Positions 1 to 9,843 of a stretch of DNA of 64,000 bases are shown here, one piece after another. The stretch's first letter is position 1; each line of letters starts with the position of its first letter. A program made the position numbers and the translations under genes. A model generated the notes under the pieces. The model saw only the letters and a program-made list of their open reading frames with translations. It was not told the DNA's origin and searched no databases. The stretch comes from Gillisella vitis. GTDB taxonomy: Bacteria > Pseudomonadota > Alphaproteobacteria > Rhizobiales > Rhizobiaceae. The stretch covers positions 124,001 through 188,000 of the forward strand of contig NZ_LMVL02000003.1 of assembly GCF_001541345.2 (NCBI RefSeq), written 5' to 3'.

Positions 1-744
1 GATTGTCTTGCCTTCCTTGGTCGTGGCCTTCAAATCCAGGGAATGATCGCCGGGAGACAAGGGCTTGTCGAGCACGATGGCGAAGTCACCGTTGGGAGAA
101 GCGGTGGCGCTGGCAATATTGTTGGAACCGTCATGGACCTCGACCTTGGCGCCGGGTGCCGCGCTGCCGGCGATGACAGTCGAGCCGTCTTTTTCAACGC
201 GGAGCACGTCAAAACGCGGCATGTCCGGATCGATAGCCACTTCCGGTTCGCCGCGCATGGCCCGACCGATATTGGCGATCATGGCGGCGGCATCCTGCGG
301 CGAAGCTGGCAATTTGGCGATCAATTGAAGAGCATGGGCTGCCGAGGCCTTGGCCTTGGAGAGGCTGTCGACAAGACCAGATTCGATCCCGGCGGGGAGA
401 TCGGCGTCCGAGAGGGCTTTCAGGGCTGTCAATGCAGCAATGCGGGCTGTGGCGTAAAGTTCAGGTGCCGGGGTTTTCTGATCGGCAAACAGATTTTCCA
501 AGGCGGCCACGGATTGCTCTGCGGCCTTGGTCAGGCGCTGCATCTTGGCGGCGGCCTGGCCATCGGGGGCAGGCGTGGGTGAGGAAGGCCCGGACGCTTC
601 GGGCGCTGCCGCCTGTTCAGCCGGGGCAGCAGGTGTTTCTGCCGTCTTCTTTGTGCCGCCAATTTGCGGAAGCACGAAAAACACCATCAATACTGTCGCA
701 ATGGCAAGCACGCCGAGAGCCAGCCAACCGGCACGGTTTTTCAT
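1..744 (-). CDS. Membrane-anchored LysM/Ig-like envelope protein (partial, C-terminus outside window)
   Basis: The frame is open from an ATG at 744 to the window edge, so only the first 248 residues are visible. A hydrophobic segment at about residues 7-28 (WLALGVLAIATVLMVFFVLP) looks like a signal anchor. It is followed by an Ala/Pro-rich linker and an Ig-like stretch in which the repeat core PRFDVLRVEKDGS is clear. In Rhizobiaceae this arrangement usually ends in a C-terminal LysM peptidoglycan-binding domain, which would lie left of the window; that part is inferred. The protein probably sits in the inner membrane facing the periplasm. It is divergent from the LOG gene, with a 348-bp shared upstream region. 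No catalytic motif is seen in the visible part. Confidence 0.7.
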   Translation of the reverse strand, partial: MKNRAGWLALGVLAIATVLMVFFVLPQIGGTKKTAETPAAPAEQAAAPEASGPSSPTPAPDGQAAAKMQRLTKAAEQSVAALENLFADQKTPAPELYATARIAALTALKALSDADLPAGIESGLVDSLSKAKASAAHALQLIAKLPASPQDAAAMIANIGRAMRGEPEVAIDPDMPRFDVLRVEKDGSTVIAGSAAPGAKVEVHDGSNNIASATASPNGDFAIVLDKPLSPGDHSLDLKATTKEGKTI

Positions 745-1092
745 AGTCCAACGTCTCCGGGCGGATTATTCCGCCATATCCCTTGAAACTGATAGAGCGC
801 CATGGGGTATGAATACCCCATGAAGGACGCTCAAAAGTTTTGTCCCCACTGCATGACCCAGCTCAAAACCGCAGACCGGTACGGTGCTACGGGCTTGGCG
901 TTTCCATCGGATTTTCCAAAAATCGCGTCCCGCATTTTGGTCCGATCTCTTACATCCATTGGGATTTAAGACTTTATGCAGTAACGTTTCCTTAATCGCT
1001 GCACAAGCGATGAACCCGGTTTGTTCATAGGCTTCCTGGAGTTTTCGTTAATTTTATTGACGTCAGCGGGCCGCGATGGCCATTCTAAACGT
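745..1092. other. Divergent intergenic region between LysM-type gene and LOG gene
   Basis: The 348 bp contain no credible gene. They must hold promoters for both divergent genes. The clearest structure is the palindrome at 795-832, listed separately. At 964-989 a fragment (GATTTAAG then TTTATGCAGTAA) resembles one arm of the palindromic repeats at 15273-15323 and 50656-50705. A TTG at 1021 could extend the LOG protein upstream, but the extension does not look like LOG sequence. Confidence 0.6.
795..832. repeat. Near-perfect palindrome, candidate operator
   Basis: CATGGGGTAT at 801-810 and ATACCCCATG at 813-822 form a perfect 10-bp inverted repeat with a 2-bp spacer. Five further pairs (GAGCG 795-799 with CGCTC 828-832) extend it as an outer arm. 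It lies about 50 bp upstream of the LysM-type gene start and 270 bp upstream of the LOG gene. There is no T-run, so an operator or RNA hairpin is more likely than a terminator. Confidence 0.6.
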
Positions 1093-1713
1093 ATGACAGA
1101 AAACCATTCTTCGATTCGATCCATCTGCGTTTATTGTGGCTCACGGCCCGGGCGTGATCCCGATTACATGGCTGCGGGCCGCACACTTGGCCACTCGATT
1201 GCCGCCCATGGCCTGCGCCTCGTCTATGGCGGCGGCACCAAGGGCATCATGGGTGCCGTTGCCAGCGGCGTGTTGGACGCGGGTGGCCAGGTGACGGGCA
1301 TCATACCCGAATTCCTGGTCGATATGGAGGCCACACGTCATTCTCTCGGTCAGTTGAATGAATTGATCATTACTGAGGACATGCATCAGCGCAAGCACAA
1401 GATGTTCGAGCGCGCCGATGCCTTTGTGACCCTGCCGGGCGGTATCGGCACGCTGGAAGAAATCGTCGAGATCATGACCTGGGGCCAGCTTGGCCGTCAT
1501 GAAAAGCCGATGGTCTTTGCCAATGTCAACGGTTTCTGGGACCCGATGCTGGAGCTGATCACCCATATGCGCCAGGAGGGCTTCGTCCATACCGGCCATA
1601 AGGTGCAGCCGCTGGTGATTGACGAGATCGAGGCTATCGTGCCGACGATTGTCGATCGCTGGGAAGAACTCGGTCGCATCTCCGGCGATGCGGAGCTGTT
1701 GTCAAAGCTCTGA
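1093..1713 (+). CDS. LOG family protein (cytokinin riboside 5'-monophosphate phosphoribohydrolase family)
   Basis: A 206-residue Rossmann-fold protein of the LOG / TIGR00730 family. The family signature LPGGIGTLEE is present about two thirds of the way through. Near the N-terminus are SICVYCGSRPG and LVYGGGTKGIMG, which bind the nucleotide phosphate. Enzymes of this family hydrolyse nucleoside 5'-monophosphates, including cytokinin ribotides, releasing the base and ribose 5-phosphate; the actual substrate here is unknown. The ATG at 1093 is chosen over a TTG at 1021 because family homology begins there, although no strong ribosome binding site is visible. Its 3' end overlaps the convergent rarD gene by 12 bp. 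Confidence 0.9.
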   Translation: MTENHSSIRSICVYCGSRPGRDPDYMAAGRTLGHSIAAHGLRLVYGGGTKGIMGAVASGVLDAGGQVTGIIPEFLVDMEATRHSLGQLNELIITEDMHQRKHKMFERADAFVTLPGGIGTLEEIVEIMTWGQLGRHEKPMVFANVNGFWDPMLELITHMRQEGFVHTGHKVQPLVIDEIEAIVPTIVDRWEELGRISGDAELLSKL

Positions 1714-2625
1714 TCGGCGTCGTTTCAGCATCGGTAAGGTATAGATGACCAGGGCCACCCAGATCAGCGGGAAGGCAATGGCCTTGGCAGTGCTGAATTC
1801 TTCGCGAAACAGGAAGACGGCGATCAGGAAAATCATCGTCGGGGCGATATATTGCATAATGCCGATGGTGGAGAGACGCAGGAGCTTGGCGCCATTGGCG
1901 TAGAGGATCAGCGGCACGGCCGTGACCAACCCGCTTGAGGCCAGTAGCACGGTATTATTGAACATGCTGGCATCCGGCGAACCCAGGAAATGCGACTGGC
2001 CGGTGACGCCGAGATAGATCAGGTAGGCCAGGGCAAACGGTGCAAGCAGCAGCACTTCCAGCAGAAAGCCCTGATTGGGGCCAATCGGCAGCGTCTTGCG
2101 GAAAAACGCATAGAATCCCCAGGAAAAGGTGAGGCTAAGCGCGATCAGCGGCAGGCGTCCGGCATCGACCGTCAGGATGACGACGGCGACCACCACCAAA
2201 GCCAGCGCCGCCATTTGCGCGGGCTTCAACTTTTCCTTCAAAAGCACAGCACCAAGTAGAATGGAAAACAGCGGGTTGATGAAATAGCCGAGTGCGGTAT
2301 CCAGCGCGTGGCCCGCGCCGATGGCCCAGACATAAATGCCCCAGTTGATGCTGATCAGGCAGGCGGTGATTGCCGCCATGCCGAGCATTTTCGGATTGCG
2401 CAGCGCCCGCTTCAGATCATCGGTGCGCCGCAGAACCAGAAGAACGAGACCGGCCACCGGAATGGACCACAGCACCCGATGGGCGATGACTTCCATGGGC
2501 GGGATATGCGCCACGGCCTTCATGTAAAGAGGCAGAAATCCCCAGAGCAGGTAGGCAGAAAGCGCAAAAAGAAAGCCGCGCAGGCTATCGCGGTTTTCAG
2601 CCACTGGCGCTGCAACTTCGCTCAT
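1702..2625 (-). CDS. rarD: EamA/DMT superfamily permease, RarD type
   Basis: A 307-residue polytopic membrane protein with about ten hydrophobic segments arranged as two EamA repeats. The opening GFLFALSAYLLWGFLPLYMK and the following HRVLWSIP are typical of RarD proteins, which are named for a link with chloramphenicol sensitivity. The transported substrate is not established for the family. The last residues are basic (KRRRSEL), consistent with a cytoplasmic C-terminus. It lies downstream of cimA on the same strand with a 147-bp gap and is convergent with, and overlapping, the LOG gene. Confidence 0.88.
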   Translation of the reverse strand: MSEVAAPVAENRDSLRGFLFALSAYLLWGFLPLYMKAVAHIPPMEVIAHRVLWSIPVAGLVLLVLRRTDDLKRALRNPKMLGMAAITACLISINWGIYVWAIGAGHALDTALGYFINPLFSILLGAVLLKEKLKPAQMAALALVVVAVVILTVDAGRLPLIALSLTFSWGFYAFFRKTLPIGPNQGFLLEVLLLAPFALAYLIYLGVTGQSHFLGSPDASMFNNTVLLASSGLVTAVPLILYANGAKLLRLSTIGIMQYIAPTMIFLIAVFLFREEFSTAKAIAFPLIWVALVIYTLPMLKRRRSEL

Positions 2626-2772
2626 GATGTTTCCGATCCCATTGCTGTTTTTCCTGCCGATACGCCTTCAGGGCGCAAACGGCAAATTCATTCCATTGAA
2701 GGATCAGTGAGTTTGGTGAATGCGACTATGTCAATGTTCGAAGATTGGAAAGTAGATCAAGACGGTTTTGGC

Positions 2773-4389
2773 TTATTCCGCCGCAATCCGACCAGCCAGT
2801 TCCCGATTTTTCATCAGCTTGTAGACAATCGCGTCCATCAAGGCTTGGAACGAGGCATCGATTATGTTTTCCGATACGCCCACCGTCCACCAGCGGGCGC
2901 CGCTGGCATCGGTGGATTCGATCAGCACGCGGGTGATGGCCTCGGTGCCGCCGTTGAGGATACGGACCTTGTAGTCGGCCAGTTCCAGATCCTTTATTTC
3001 ATTCTGGAATTTGCCGAGATCCTTGCGCAGCGCAATATCCAGTGCATTGACCGGGCCGTCACCTTCGGCGACCGACATCACCGTTTGCCCGTCAATCACC
3101 ATTTTCACTACCGCTTCCGACACGGTTTTCAGGTTGCCATTGCTGTCGAAGCGGCGTTCGATCATCACCCGGAAGCTCTCGACAGCGAAAAACTCCGGCA
3201 CGGTGCCGAGGGTGCGATGTGCCAAGAGCTCGAAACTGCCATCGGCGCCTTCATAGGCATAGCCGGAGGCTTCACGCTGTTTGACGATCTCGATCAGCCG
3301 GTCCAGCTTCGGATCGTCTTTGGCAACCATGATGCCACGGCGTTTCAACTCGTTGATGAAATTGGCCTTGCCGCCCTGATCGGACACCATGACCTTGCGG
3401 AAATTGCCCACAAGGCCCGGCTCCACATGCTCATAGGTTTTCGGGTCCTTCAACAGCGCCGAGGCATGGATGCCGGCCTTGGTGGCAAAGGCGGAAGCAC
3501 CGACATAGGGAGCCTGATGGTTGGGGGAGCGGTTCAACAGCTCGTCAAAGGCATGGGAGAGGCGGGTCAATTCCACCAGTTTTTCGAGATCGATTGCCGT
3601 CTCGAACCGGTCGGCATAGGTCTTCTTCAGACAGAGCGTGGGAATGATAGTGGTCAGGTCGGCATTTCCGCAGCGCTCGCCAATGCCGTTCAATGTGCCT
3701 TGAATCTGGCGCACACCGGCTTCCACGGCGGCCAGCGAATTGGCAACGGCCTGGCCGGTATCGTTATGGGCATGGATACCCAGGGCTGCGCCGGGAACAC
3801 CTGCCTCAATCAGGCTGGCAATGATACTGCGGATTTCCGGCGGCTGGGTTCCGCCATTCGTGTCGCACAGCACCACCCAGCGCGCACCGGCGTCATAGGC
3901 GGTTTTGGCACAGGCCACGGCATAATCGGCATTGGCCTTGTAGCCGTCGAAGAAATGCTCACAATCCACCAGTGCTTCCTTGCCCGCATCCACCACGGCC
4001 TTGACGCTGTCGCGGATCGAGTCGAGGTTTTCATCATTGGTGCAGCCAAGCGCAACTTTCACATGGTAATCCCAGCTCTTCGCCACCAAACAGATAGCAT
4101 CGCTTTTCGATTGTAAAAGCTGGCTCAGGCCCGGATCGTTGGAGGCGGAGATCCCGGCGCGTTTGGTCATGCCAAACGCCGTGAACCGGGCGCGGCTGGT
4201 GCGTTTCTTTGAGAAAAAAGCCGTGTCGGTCGGATTGGCACCGGGATAGCCACCCTCGACATAGTCCAACCCGAAATCATCCAGCATGGCGGCAATGGCA
4301 ATCTTGTCTTCCACGGAAAAATCGATGCCGGGCGTCTGCTGACCGTCGCGCAGCGTGGTGTCAAACAGGGTGATTTTTTCGCGTGTCAT
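2773..4389 (-). CDS. cimA: (R)-citramalate synthase
   Basis: A 538-residue member of the isopropylmalate/citramalate synthase family. The TIM-barrel opening LFDTTLRDGQQTPGIDFS carries the metal-binding Asp and catalytic Arg. GIHAHNDTGQAVANSLAAV holds the HxH metal ligands and is followed by NGIGERCGNADL. A C-terminal LeuA-type regulatory domain occupies roughly the last 140 residues. Length and sequence fit the long citramalate synthase type (TIGR00977), which condenses pyruvate and acetyl-CoA to make 2-oxobutanoate for isoleucine without threonine. A GGGAGG ribosome binding site lies 6 nt before the ATG. The proline iminopeptidase gene ends 23 bp upstream on the same strand, so they may be cotranscribed. 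Homocitrate or 2-isopropylmalate synthase is less likely. Confidence 0.9.
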   Translation of the reverse strand: MTREKITLFDTTLRDGQQTPGIDFSVEDKIAIAAMLDDFGLDYVEGGYPGANPTDTAFFSKKRTSRARFTAFGMTKRAGISASNDPGLSQLLQSKSDAICLVAKSWDYHVKVALGCTNDENLDSIRDSVKAVVDAGKEALVDCEHFFDGYKANADYAVACAKTAYDAGARWVVLCDTNGGTQPPEIRSIIASLIEAGVPGAALGIHAHNDTGQAVANSLAAVEAGVRQIQGTLNGIGERCGNADLTTIIPTLCLKKTYADRFETAIDLEKLVELTRLSHAFDELLNRSPNHQAPYVGASAFATKAGIHASALLKDPKTYEHVEPGLVGNFRKVMVSDQGGKANFINELKRRGIMVAKDDPKLDRLIEIVKQREASGYAYEGADGSFELLAHRTLGTVPEFFAVESFRVMIERRFDSNGNLKTVSEAVVKMVIDGQTVMSVAEGDGPVNALDIALRKDLGKFQNEIKDLELADYKVRILNGGTEAITRVLIESTDASGARWWTVGVSENIIDASFQALMDAIVYKLMKNRELAGRIAAE

Positions 4390-4412
4390 GGGTGCCTCCC
4401 AAAGGCAAATTT

Positions 4413-5879
<1,467 letters not shown>

Positions 5880-5883
<4 letters not shown>

Positions 5884-6347
5884 GCGTCATCCTCCACCGG
5901 CCAGACTTGGGTGTCGAAATCCGGGTGCTGCCAGGATTCGACGGAATCGAAGAAGGCTTCGTATTCCGGGCTGGTATAGATCGGCTTTTCAAACAGCGTG
6001 TCGATCCACGGCAGGCGCTTGTGGTGATTGACCTGAATGGCGGGCTCAAAGGCACCGGGATTGTCAAAGGCACCGATGGCAATCTCTACGCCGGTGGGAT
6101 GCTGATAGGTTAGCGGCGTACCGCATTTGTCGCAAAAGCCACGCTTAACCTTCGCGGATGAGCGGAAAAGCTTTGGCTGGCCGCGTGTCCAGGTCAGATG
6201 GGCCTGATCGGCGGTGACAAAAGCGCCAAAAAAGCCACCGAATTGTTTCTGGCACATGCGGCAATGACAGATGGAAGGCCGCCCCAGCTTTGCCGCTTGA
6301 AACCGCACAGCACCACATTGGCAACCGCCGGAAAAAATCTCGCTCAT
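5880..6347 (-). CDS. GFA family protein, copy 2 of three tandem paralogues
   Basis: A 155-residue zinc-binding GFA-fold protein. It carries GGCQCGAVRFQ, ICHCRMCQKQFGG and FCDKCGTPLTY, the three cysteine clusters of the fold. It ends with a QHPDFDTQVWP motif like its two neighbours. It is translationally coupled on both sides by 4-bp ATGA overlaps. The three copies are clearly homologous but diverged, so the duplication is not recent. Substrate unknown. Confidence 0.88.
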
Positions 6348-6832
6348 GCCTTTGCTTCGCTTTCGGTTGGCCAGCTTTCGGTATCAAAGTCGGGGTGCTG
6401 GTAGGAGATCAGTTGCGCCAGAAAGGCAGCGCTTTGCAAATCCTCTTCGGTATTGCGGTTTGGCAATTCATGCAGTTTATCGACAAAGCCAACCTTGCCC
6501 TCAATACCGTATTGAATAGTCGGGGGCAGGGTAGATGGATCATCAAACGCGCCAGCCGACACCGCAATGCCATCGGGCGCTTCATAGGTCAGTGGTGTGC
6601 CGCAGGCATCGCAAAAGCCGCGCTTGACCATATTGGATGATTGAAAATGTTTGAGCGCACCGCGCGTCCAGTTCAATTGCGCGCCACGGGTGGACACCAA
6701 CGGGGCATAATAGGCCCCAAACGCCTTCTGGCACATGCGGCAATGGCAGATGGAGCTATCTTTCAGCACGCCCTCAACCCGAAAACGAATGGCACCGCAT
6801 TGGCAGCCGCCCGTATAAACTGTTTCTGCCAT
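6344..6832 (-). CDS. GFA family protein, copy 3 of three tandem paralogues
   Basis: A 162-residue zinc-binding GFA-fold protein, first of the three in transcription order. It has GGCQCGAIRFRVEG, ICHCRMCQKAFGAYY and FCDACGTPLTYEAP, plus the shared C-terminal QHPDFDTESWP. Its ATG lies only 3 nt after the vapC stop, with a GAGGG sequence about 11 nt upstream that falls inside vapC. Transcription may therefore start upstream of vapB. Its stop overlaps copy 2 by 4 bp. Function unknown. Confidence 0.88.
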   Translation of the reverse strand: MAETVYTGGCQCGAIRFRVEGVLKDSSICHCRMCQKAFGAYYAPLVSTRGAQLNWTRGALKHFQSSNMVKRGFCDACGTPLTYEAPDGIAVSAGAFDDPSTLPPTIQYGIEGKVGFVDKLHELPNRNTEEDLQSAAFLAQLISYQHPDFDTESWPTESEAKA

Positions 6833-6835
6833 GGC

Positions 6836-7252
6836 CTATTGTCCCTCTGTTGTGATTTCGAGCCAGTTTTCCAGTTTCAGCCCAGGTACGCGGGCAAATT
6901 CGCGGGTATTGTTGGTGACCAGAATCATATCCAGCGACAGTGCATGGGCGGCGATAAACAGGCCGTTGGGGCCAATCATCTCACCAGCCTTTGCCAGAGC
7001 ATTGCGAATGCTGGCATAATGATGCGCGGCGTGTCCTTCGAAAGCTGCGATCTCAACATTGTTCAGAAATGTCTCAACACCCCGTCGCAATCGTTCCGAC
7101 TCACGCTTTTGAATGCCAAAGTAAAGTTCGGAGACGACGATGGCGCTGAGATGCAGGTCCGCATAGCCCGTTTGTTTCCAGCGTTCCATGGCAGGCCCAT
7201 CAGGATTTCGAACCATGTCGGAGACGATATTGGTATCCAACATAAATCCCAT
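6836..7252 (-). CDS. vapC: VapC-type PIN-domain toxin, one catalytic Asp replaced by Gly
   Basis: A 138-residue PIN-domain protein of the VapC/FitB type, which normally cleaves RNA, often initiator tRNA or rRNA. The first two acidic residues are present: D6 in FMLDTNIVSDM and E42 in VVSELYFGIQKR. The third is normally an Asp in a GPxDxxIAxHA context; here the sequence is IGPNGLFIAAHAL, so position 97 is glycine (GGC, plus-strand 6962-6964). The tail VTNNTREFARVPGL is typical. The ATG at 7252 shares one base with the vapB stop (TGATG); a GTG at 7255 is the alternative start. The substitution predicts reduced or no nuclease activity, which is inference from the family pattern. Confidence 0.87.
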   Translation of the reverse strand: MGFMLDTNIVSDMVRNPDGPAMERWKQTGYADLHLSAIVVSELYFGIQKRESERLRRGVETFLNNVEIAAFEGHAAHHYASIRNALAKAGEMIGPNGLFIAAHALSLDMILVTNNTREFARVPGLKLENWLEITTEGQ

Positions 7253-7509
7253 CACAGGATGACATCCTTCAAAGGAAGCAGTCCTTCATCCACATCGGGA
7301 AAATCCTCCTCTATTTTCCCCTGTCTTCTCAGAAAAGCGACAAGATTTTCCTTCTTTCGAGCATTGCCAACAGGCTCGATAATGATCCGATCGCCTTCCT
7401 TGCGCATGATCACTTCATCACCCGGAAACTCGAATTCCACGGGGATGCGAACGGCGCGATTACGACCGTTCTTGAACACCCGCACATGTCTTTCCTGCTC
7501 CATACTCAT
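7252..7509 (-). CDS. vapB: VapB-type AbrB/MazE-fold antitoxin
   Basis: An 85-residue antitoxin partner of the adjacent VapC. The N-terminal half (RHVRVFKNGRNRAVRIPVEF) is a swapped-hairpin AbrB/SpoVT DNA-binding domain. The acidic C-terminal tail (GKIEEDFPDVDEG) would wrap around the toxin. The ATG at 7509 is chosen because GGAGG lies 5 nt upstream; the frame extends further up without homology. Such antitoxins usually repress their own promoter together with the toxin. Its stop overlaps the vapC start by one base. Confidence 0.87.
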   Translation of the reverse strand: MSMEQERHVRVFKNGRNRAVRIPVEFEFPGDEVIMRKEGDRIIIEPVGNARKKENLVAFLRRQGKIEEDFPDVDEGLLPLKDVIL

Positions 7510-7590
7510 ATGTGCCTCCATCGCTGGCATAGGCCTTAGCATATGCCAAGCGGATGTCCTATGCAAATCAACACTTAACCGCCCACTTGG

Positions 7591-7983
7591 TCAGACATCT
7601 ACCCTCGCGTGACAAACGGCCTCGATATTGTTGCCATCCAGATCAAACACAAACGCACCGTAATAGTTTGGATGGTAGTGCGGGCGCAGGCCGGGTGGGC
7701 CGTTGTCTTTTCCACCGGCGGCGATTGCGGCTTGATAGAAAGCATCCACCTCGGCGCGGCTGTTGGCCGTAAACGCAATGTGCTGATGATAGCCAACGGC
7801 CGGCGCTCCTTCATGAAGCCAATAGACGGGTCTATCGCGCCCGTAGCCGCCCATTTTCACGCCGTTGGAATATTCCGCCGGCACCATGTAGAGCAGCGAC
7901 GCGCCAAGCGGCGCAAAGGCTGCGTCATAGAAAGCCCTTGCACGTTCAAAATCGGCAACCTTGATATTCATGTGATCGATCAT
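7591..7983 (-). CDS. VOC family (glyoxalase-like) protein
   Basis: A 130-residue vicinal-oxygen-chelate protein. It opens with the usual MIDHMNIKVADFERARAFYD helix-strand pattern and has metal-ligand candidates in HQHIAFTA and in FVFDLDGNNIEAVCH near the end. The family includes glyoxalases, dioxygenases and resistance proteins; this short single-domain type usually has unknown substrate. The start at 7983 is supported by GGGAG 8 nt upstream; an in-frame ATG at 7998 is the alternative. It lies between cysS and vapBC on the same strand. Confidence 0.82.
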   Translation of the reverse strand: MIDHMNIKVADFERARAFYDAAFAPLGASLLYMVPAEYSNGVKMGGYGRDRPVYWLHEGAPAVGYHQHIAFTANSRAEVDAFYQAAIAAGGKDNGPPGLRPHYHPNYYGAFVFDLDGNNIEAVCHARVDV

Positions 7984-8071
7984 GGATGTCGCTCCCATAC
8001 CGTCGTAAAGATATACCAAAACCGTTTTGAGGGACGTTTTGGCTTCGCCCCCCTCTTGCCTCTGCCGCGAC

Positions 8072-8092
8072 CTTCTCCCCGCTGGGGAGAAG
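8072..8092. repeat. Short palindromic repeat, RIME-like
   Basis: CTTCTCCCC (8072-8080) and GGGGAGAAG (8084-8092) form a perfect 9-bp inverted repeat around GCT. It lies just after the cysS stop. C-rich palindromes of this kind recur in rhizobial intergenic DNA as mosaic elements. It could also act as a transcript-end hairpin for cysS, although no T-run follows. Confidence 0.5.
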
Positions 8093-8113
8093 AGAGCGAG
8101 AGCCGCAAGCCTT

Positions 8114-9499
8114 CTACCGCTTGACCTCCCACGTGGTCACGCGCTCGCCGGTGTCCTTGTTCTTTCCGTCCTTGAGCTGAATGCCCTTGGCCAAAAGATC
8201 GTCGCGGATCTTGTCGGCCTCGGCAAAGTTCTTGGTCTTCAGCATTTCAAGGCGCATCTCGACAAGGGCGTCGATAGCGGCAGATAGATCCTCATTGACC
8301 TCTGCCTTCTTTGGTGTGAGCCCAAGCAAAGCAGCGCTGGCAACGAAGGACGGAAGCTTGGATGGGTCGCTATTGGCCGCAGATGCAAGCGCATGAAGGG
8401 CCTGCACGGCGGCCACCGTATTCAGGTCATCCGCCAGTGCATCCAGCACGCTTTGATCTGGCGCGGCATCGCCTGCCTCACCGGTTGGCCATTTGGAAAC
8501 CAGCCGCTCAGCTTCTTCCAGCCGCTTCACCGAAAAATCAATCGGCTCACGGTAATGGGTCATCAGCATCGCCAGCCGCAGCACTTCGCCCGGCCATTTG
8601 CGACCGCCGAAATTCTCTGTGTCCAGCAATTCGTTGATGGTGAAGAAGTTGCCATCTGATTTCGACATCTTGCGGCCTTCCACCTGCACGAAGCCATTGT
8701 GCATCCACACATTGGCCATCATGCTGGTGTCGTTGGCGCAGCAGGATTGGGCGATTTCGTTTTCATGGTGCGGGAAGATCAGGTCCAGTCCGCCGCCGTG
8801 AATGTCGAAAACCTCGCCCAGATAGCGCTTCGACATTGCCGAGCATTCGATATGCCAGCCGGGACGGCCTCGGCCCCAGGGGCTGTCCCAGCCAGGTTCG
8901 TTATGGCTCGAGAGCTTCCACAGCACGAAGTCGCCGGGATGCTTTTTATGGGCCTCTACGGCGATGCGTGCGCCTGCCTGTTGCTCATCCAGATTGCGCT
9001 TGGAAAGCTGGCCGTAAGCCGCCATGGATTTGGTATCGAATAGCACTTCGCCTTCCGCCACATAGGCATGGCCCTTGGCGATCAGCGTCCTGATGATGTC
9101 GATCATCTGGCTGATATTGTCGGTGGCGCGCGGCTCGATGGTCGGCGGCAAGTTACCCAGTGCGGCCACATCGGCCTGGAACTGATCCGCCGTCTTTTGC
9201 GTCACCTTGGCAATCGCCTCATTCAGCGGCAGATCGGGAAAATCCCGAAGCGCCCGTGCATTGATCTTGTCATCAACGTCGGTGATGTTGCGGGCATAGG
9301 TAACGTGATTTTCGCCGTAAATATGCCGCAGCAGCCGGTAGAGCACGTCGAACACAATAACGGGCCGGGCATTGCCGATATGGGCAAAATCATAAACCGT
9401 TGGGCCGCAGACATACATGCGCACATTTTTAGGGTCGATCGGGGTGAAATCGACCTTGCTGCGCGTCAGTGTGTTGTAAAGCTTGAGGCCTTCGGCCAT
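8114..9499 (-). CDS. cysS: Cysteinyl-tRNA synthetase
   Basis: A 461-residue class I aminoacyl-tRNA synthetase that charges tRNA-Cys in the cytoplasm. The zinc cysteine and HIGH motif are together in [18 protein letters not shown]. The other zinc ligands lie in [13 protein letters not shown] and PHHENEIAQ. The KMSKS loop is [10 protein letters not shown]. Length is normal for the family. The ATG at 9499 has a GGAGA ribosome binding site 6 nt upstream. It is followed downstream by the VOC gene after about 130 bp, which contains a palindromic repeat. Confidence 0.97.
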   Translation of the reverse strand: MAEGLKLYNTLTRSKVDFTPIDPKNVRMYVCGPTVYDFAHIGNARPVIVFDVLYRLLRHIYGENHVTYARNITDVDDKINARALRDFPDLPLNEAIAKVTQKTADQFQADVAALGNLPPTIEPRATDNISQMIDIIRTLIAKGHAYVAEGEVLFDTKSMAAYGQLSKRNLDEQQAGARIAVEAHKKHPGDFVLWKLSSHNEPGWDSPWGRGRPGWHIECSAMSKRYLGEVFDIHGGGLDLIFPHHENEIAQSCCANDTSMMANVWMHNGFVQVEGRKMSKSDGNFFTINELLDTENFGGRKWPGEVLRLAMLMTHYREPIDFSVKRLEEAERLVSKWPTGEAGDAAPDQSVLDALADDLNTVAAVQALHALASAANSDPSKLPSFVASAALLGLTPKKAEVNEDLSAAIDALVEMRLEMLKTKNFAEADKIRDDLLAKGIQLKDGKNKDTGERVTTWEVKR

Positions 9500-9843
9500 G
9501 GCAGTCTCCAGACGTAATGATAACCGGCTGGACCGGAGCGTTTGTCATCTGGGACTTTTGCAAGAGACGAAAACGGCCGGGCCAGCGAATGCGCTAGCGA
9601 ATAATGATCCAGCAGATAGTGCAGGTGCTCGTTTTCATGGTTGGCTTTATGACGCGACCCCGGTTTTTGGTCAACGGATTTTTGCGTCTTCTGGTCGGTC
9701 ACTGCCGGTTTTTACGCCGTGATGAAAAATTTTTGCTTTATCCAATCGACAAGCGCACGCTCCAGCCTTGATTTCGGGCCATTCACCGGTTTGAAGATGG
9801 GCGCGAACTGTTGTTTTACATGCCGCCGCTGAAGGATAAGCCT
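9500..9843. other. Divergent intergenic region between cysS and the polygalacturonase gene
   Basis: These 344 bp separate divergent genes and must contain both promoters. No convincing gene is seen. An open minus-strand frame at 9466-9702 overlaps the cysS start and shows no recognisable features. A short A/T-rich patch lies around 9722-9745, but no promoter elements could be assigned with confidence. Confidence 0.5.

Noticed and set aside
2308..4116. A 602-residue plus-strand open frame
   Set aside because: It is the antisense of rarD and cimA, both strongly supported. It is rich in His, Gly and Arg without domain patterns, as expected for a shadow frame in GC-rich DNA.
9466..9702. A 78-residue minus-strand frame upstream of cysS
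   Set aside because: It overlaps the cysS start by 34 bp, has no recognisable domain and occupies the expected promoter region.
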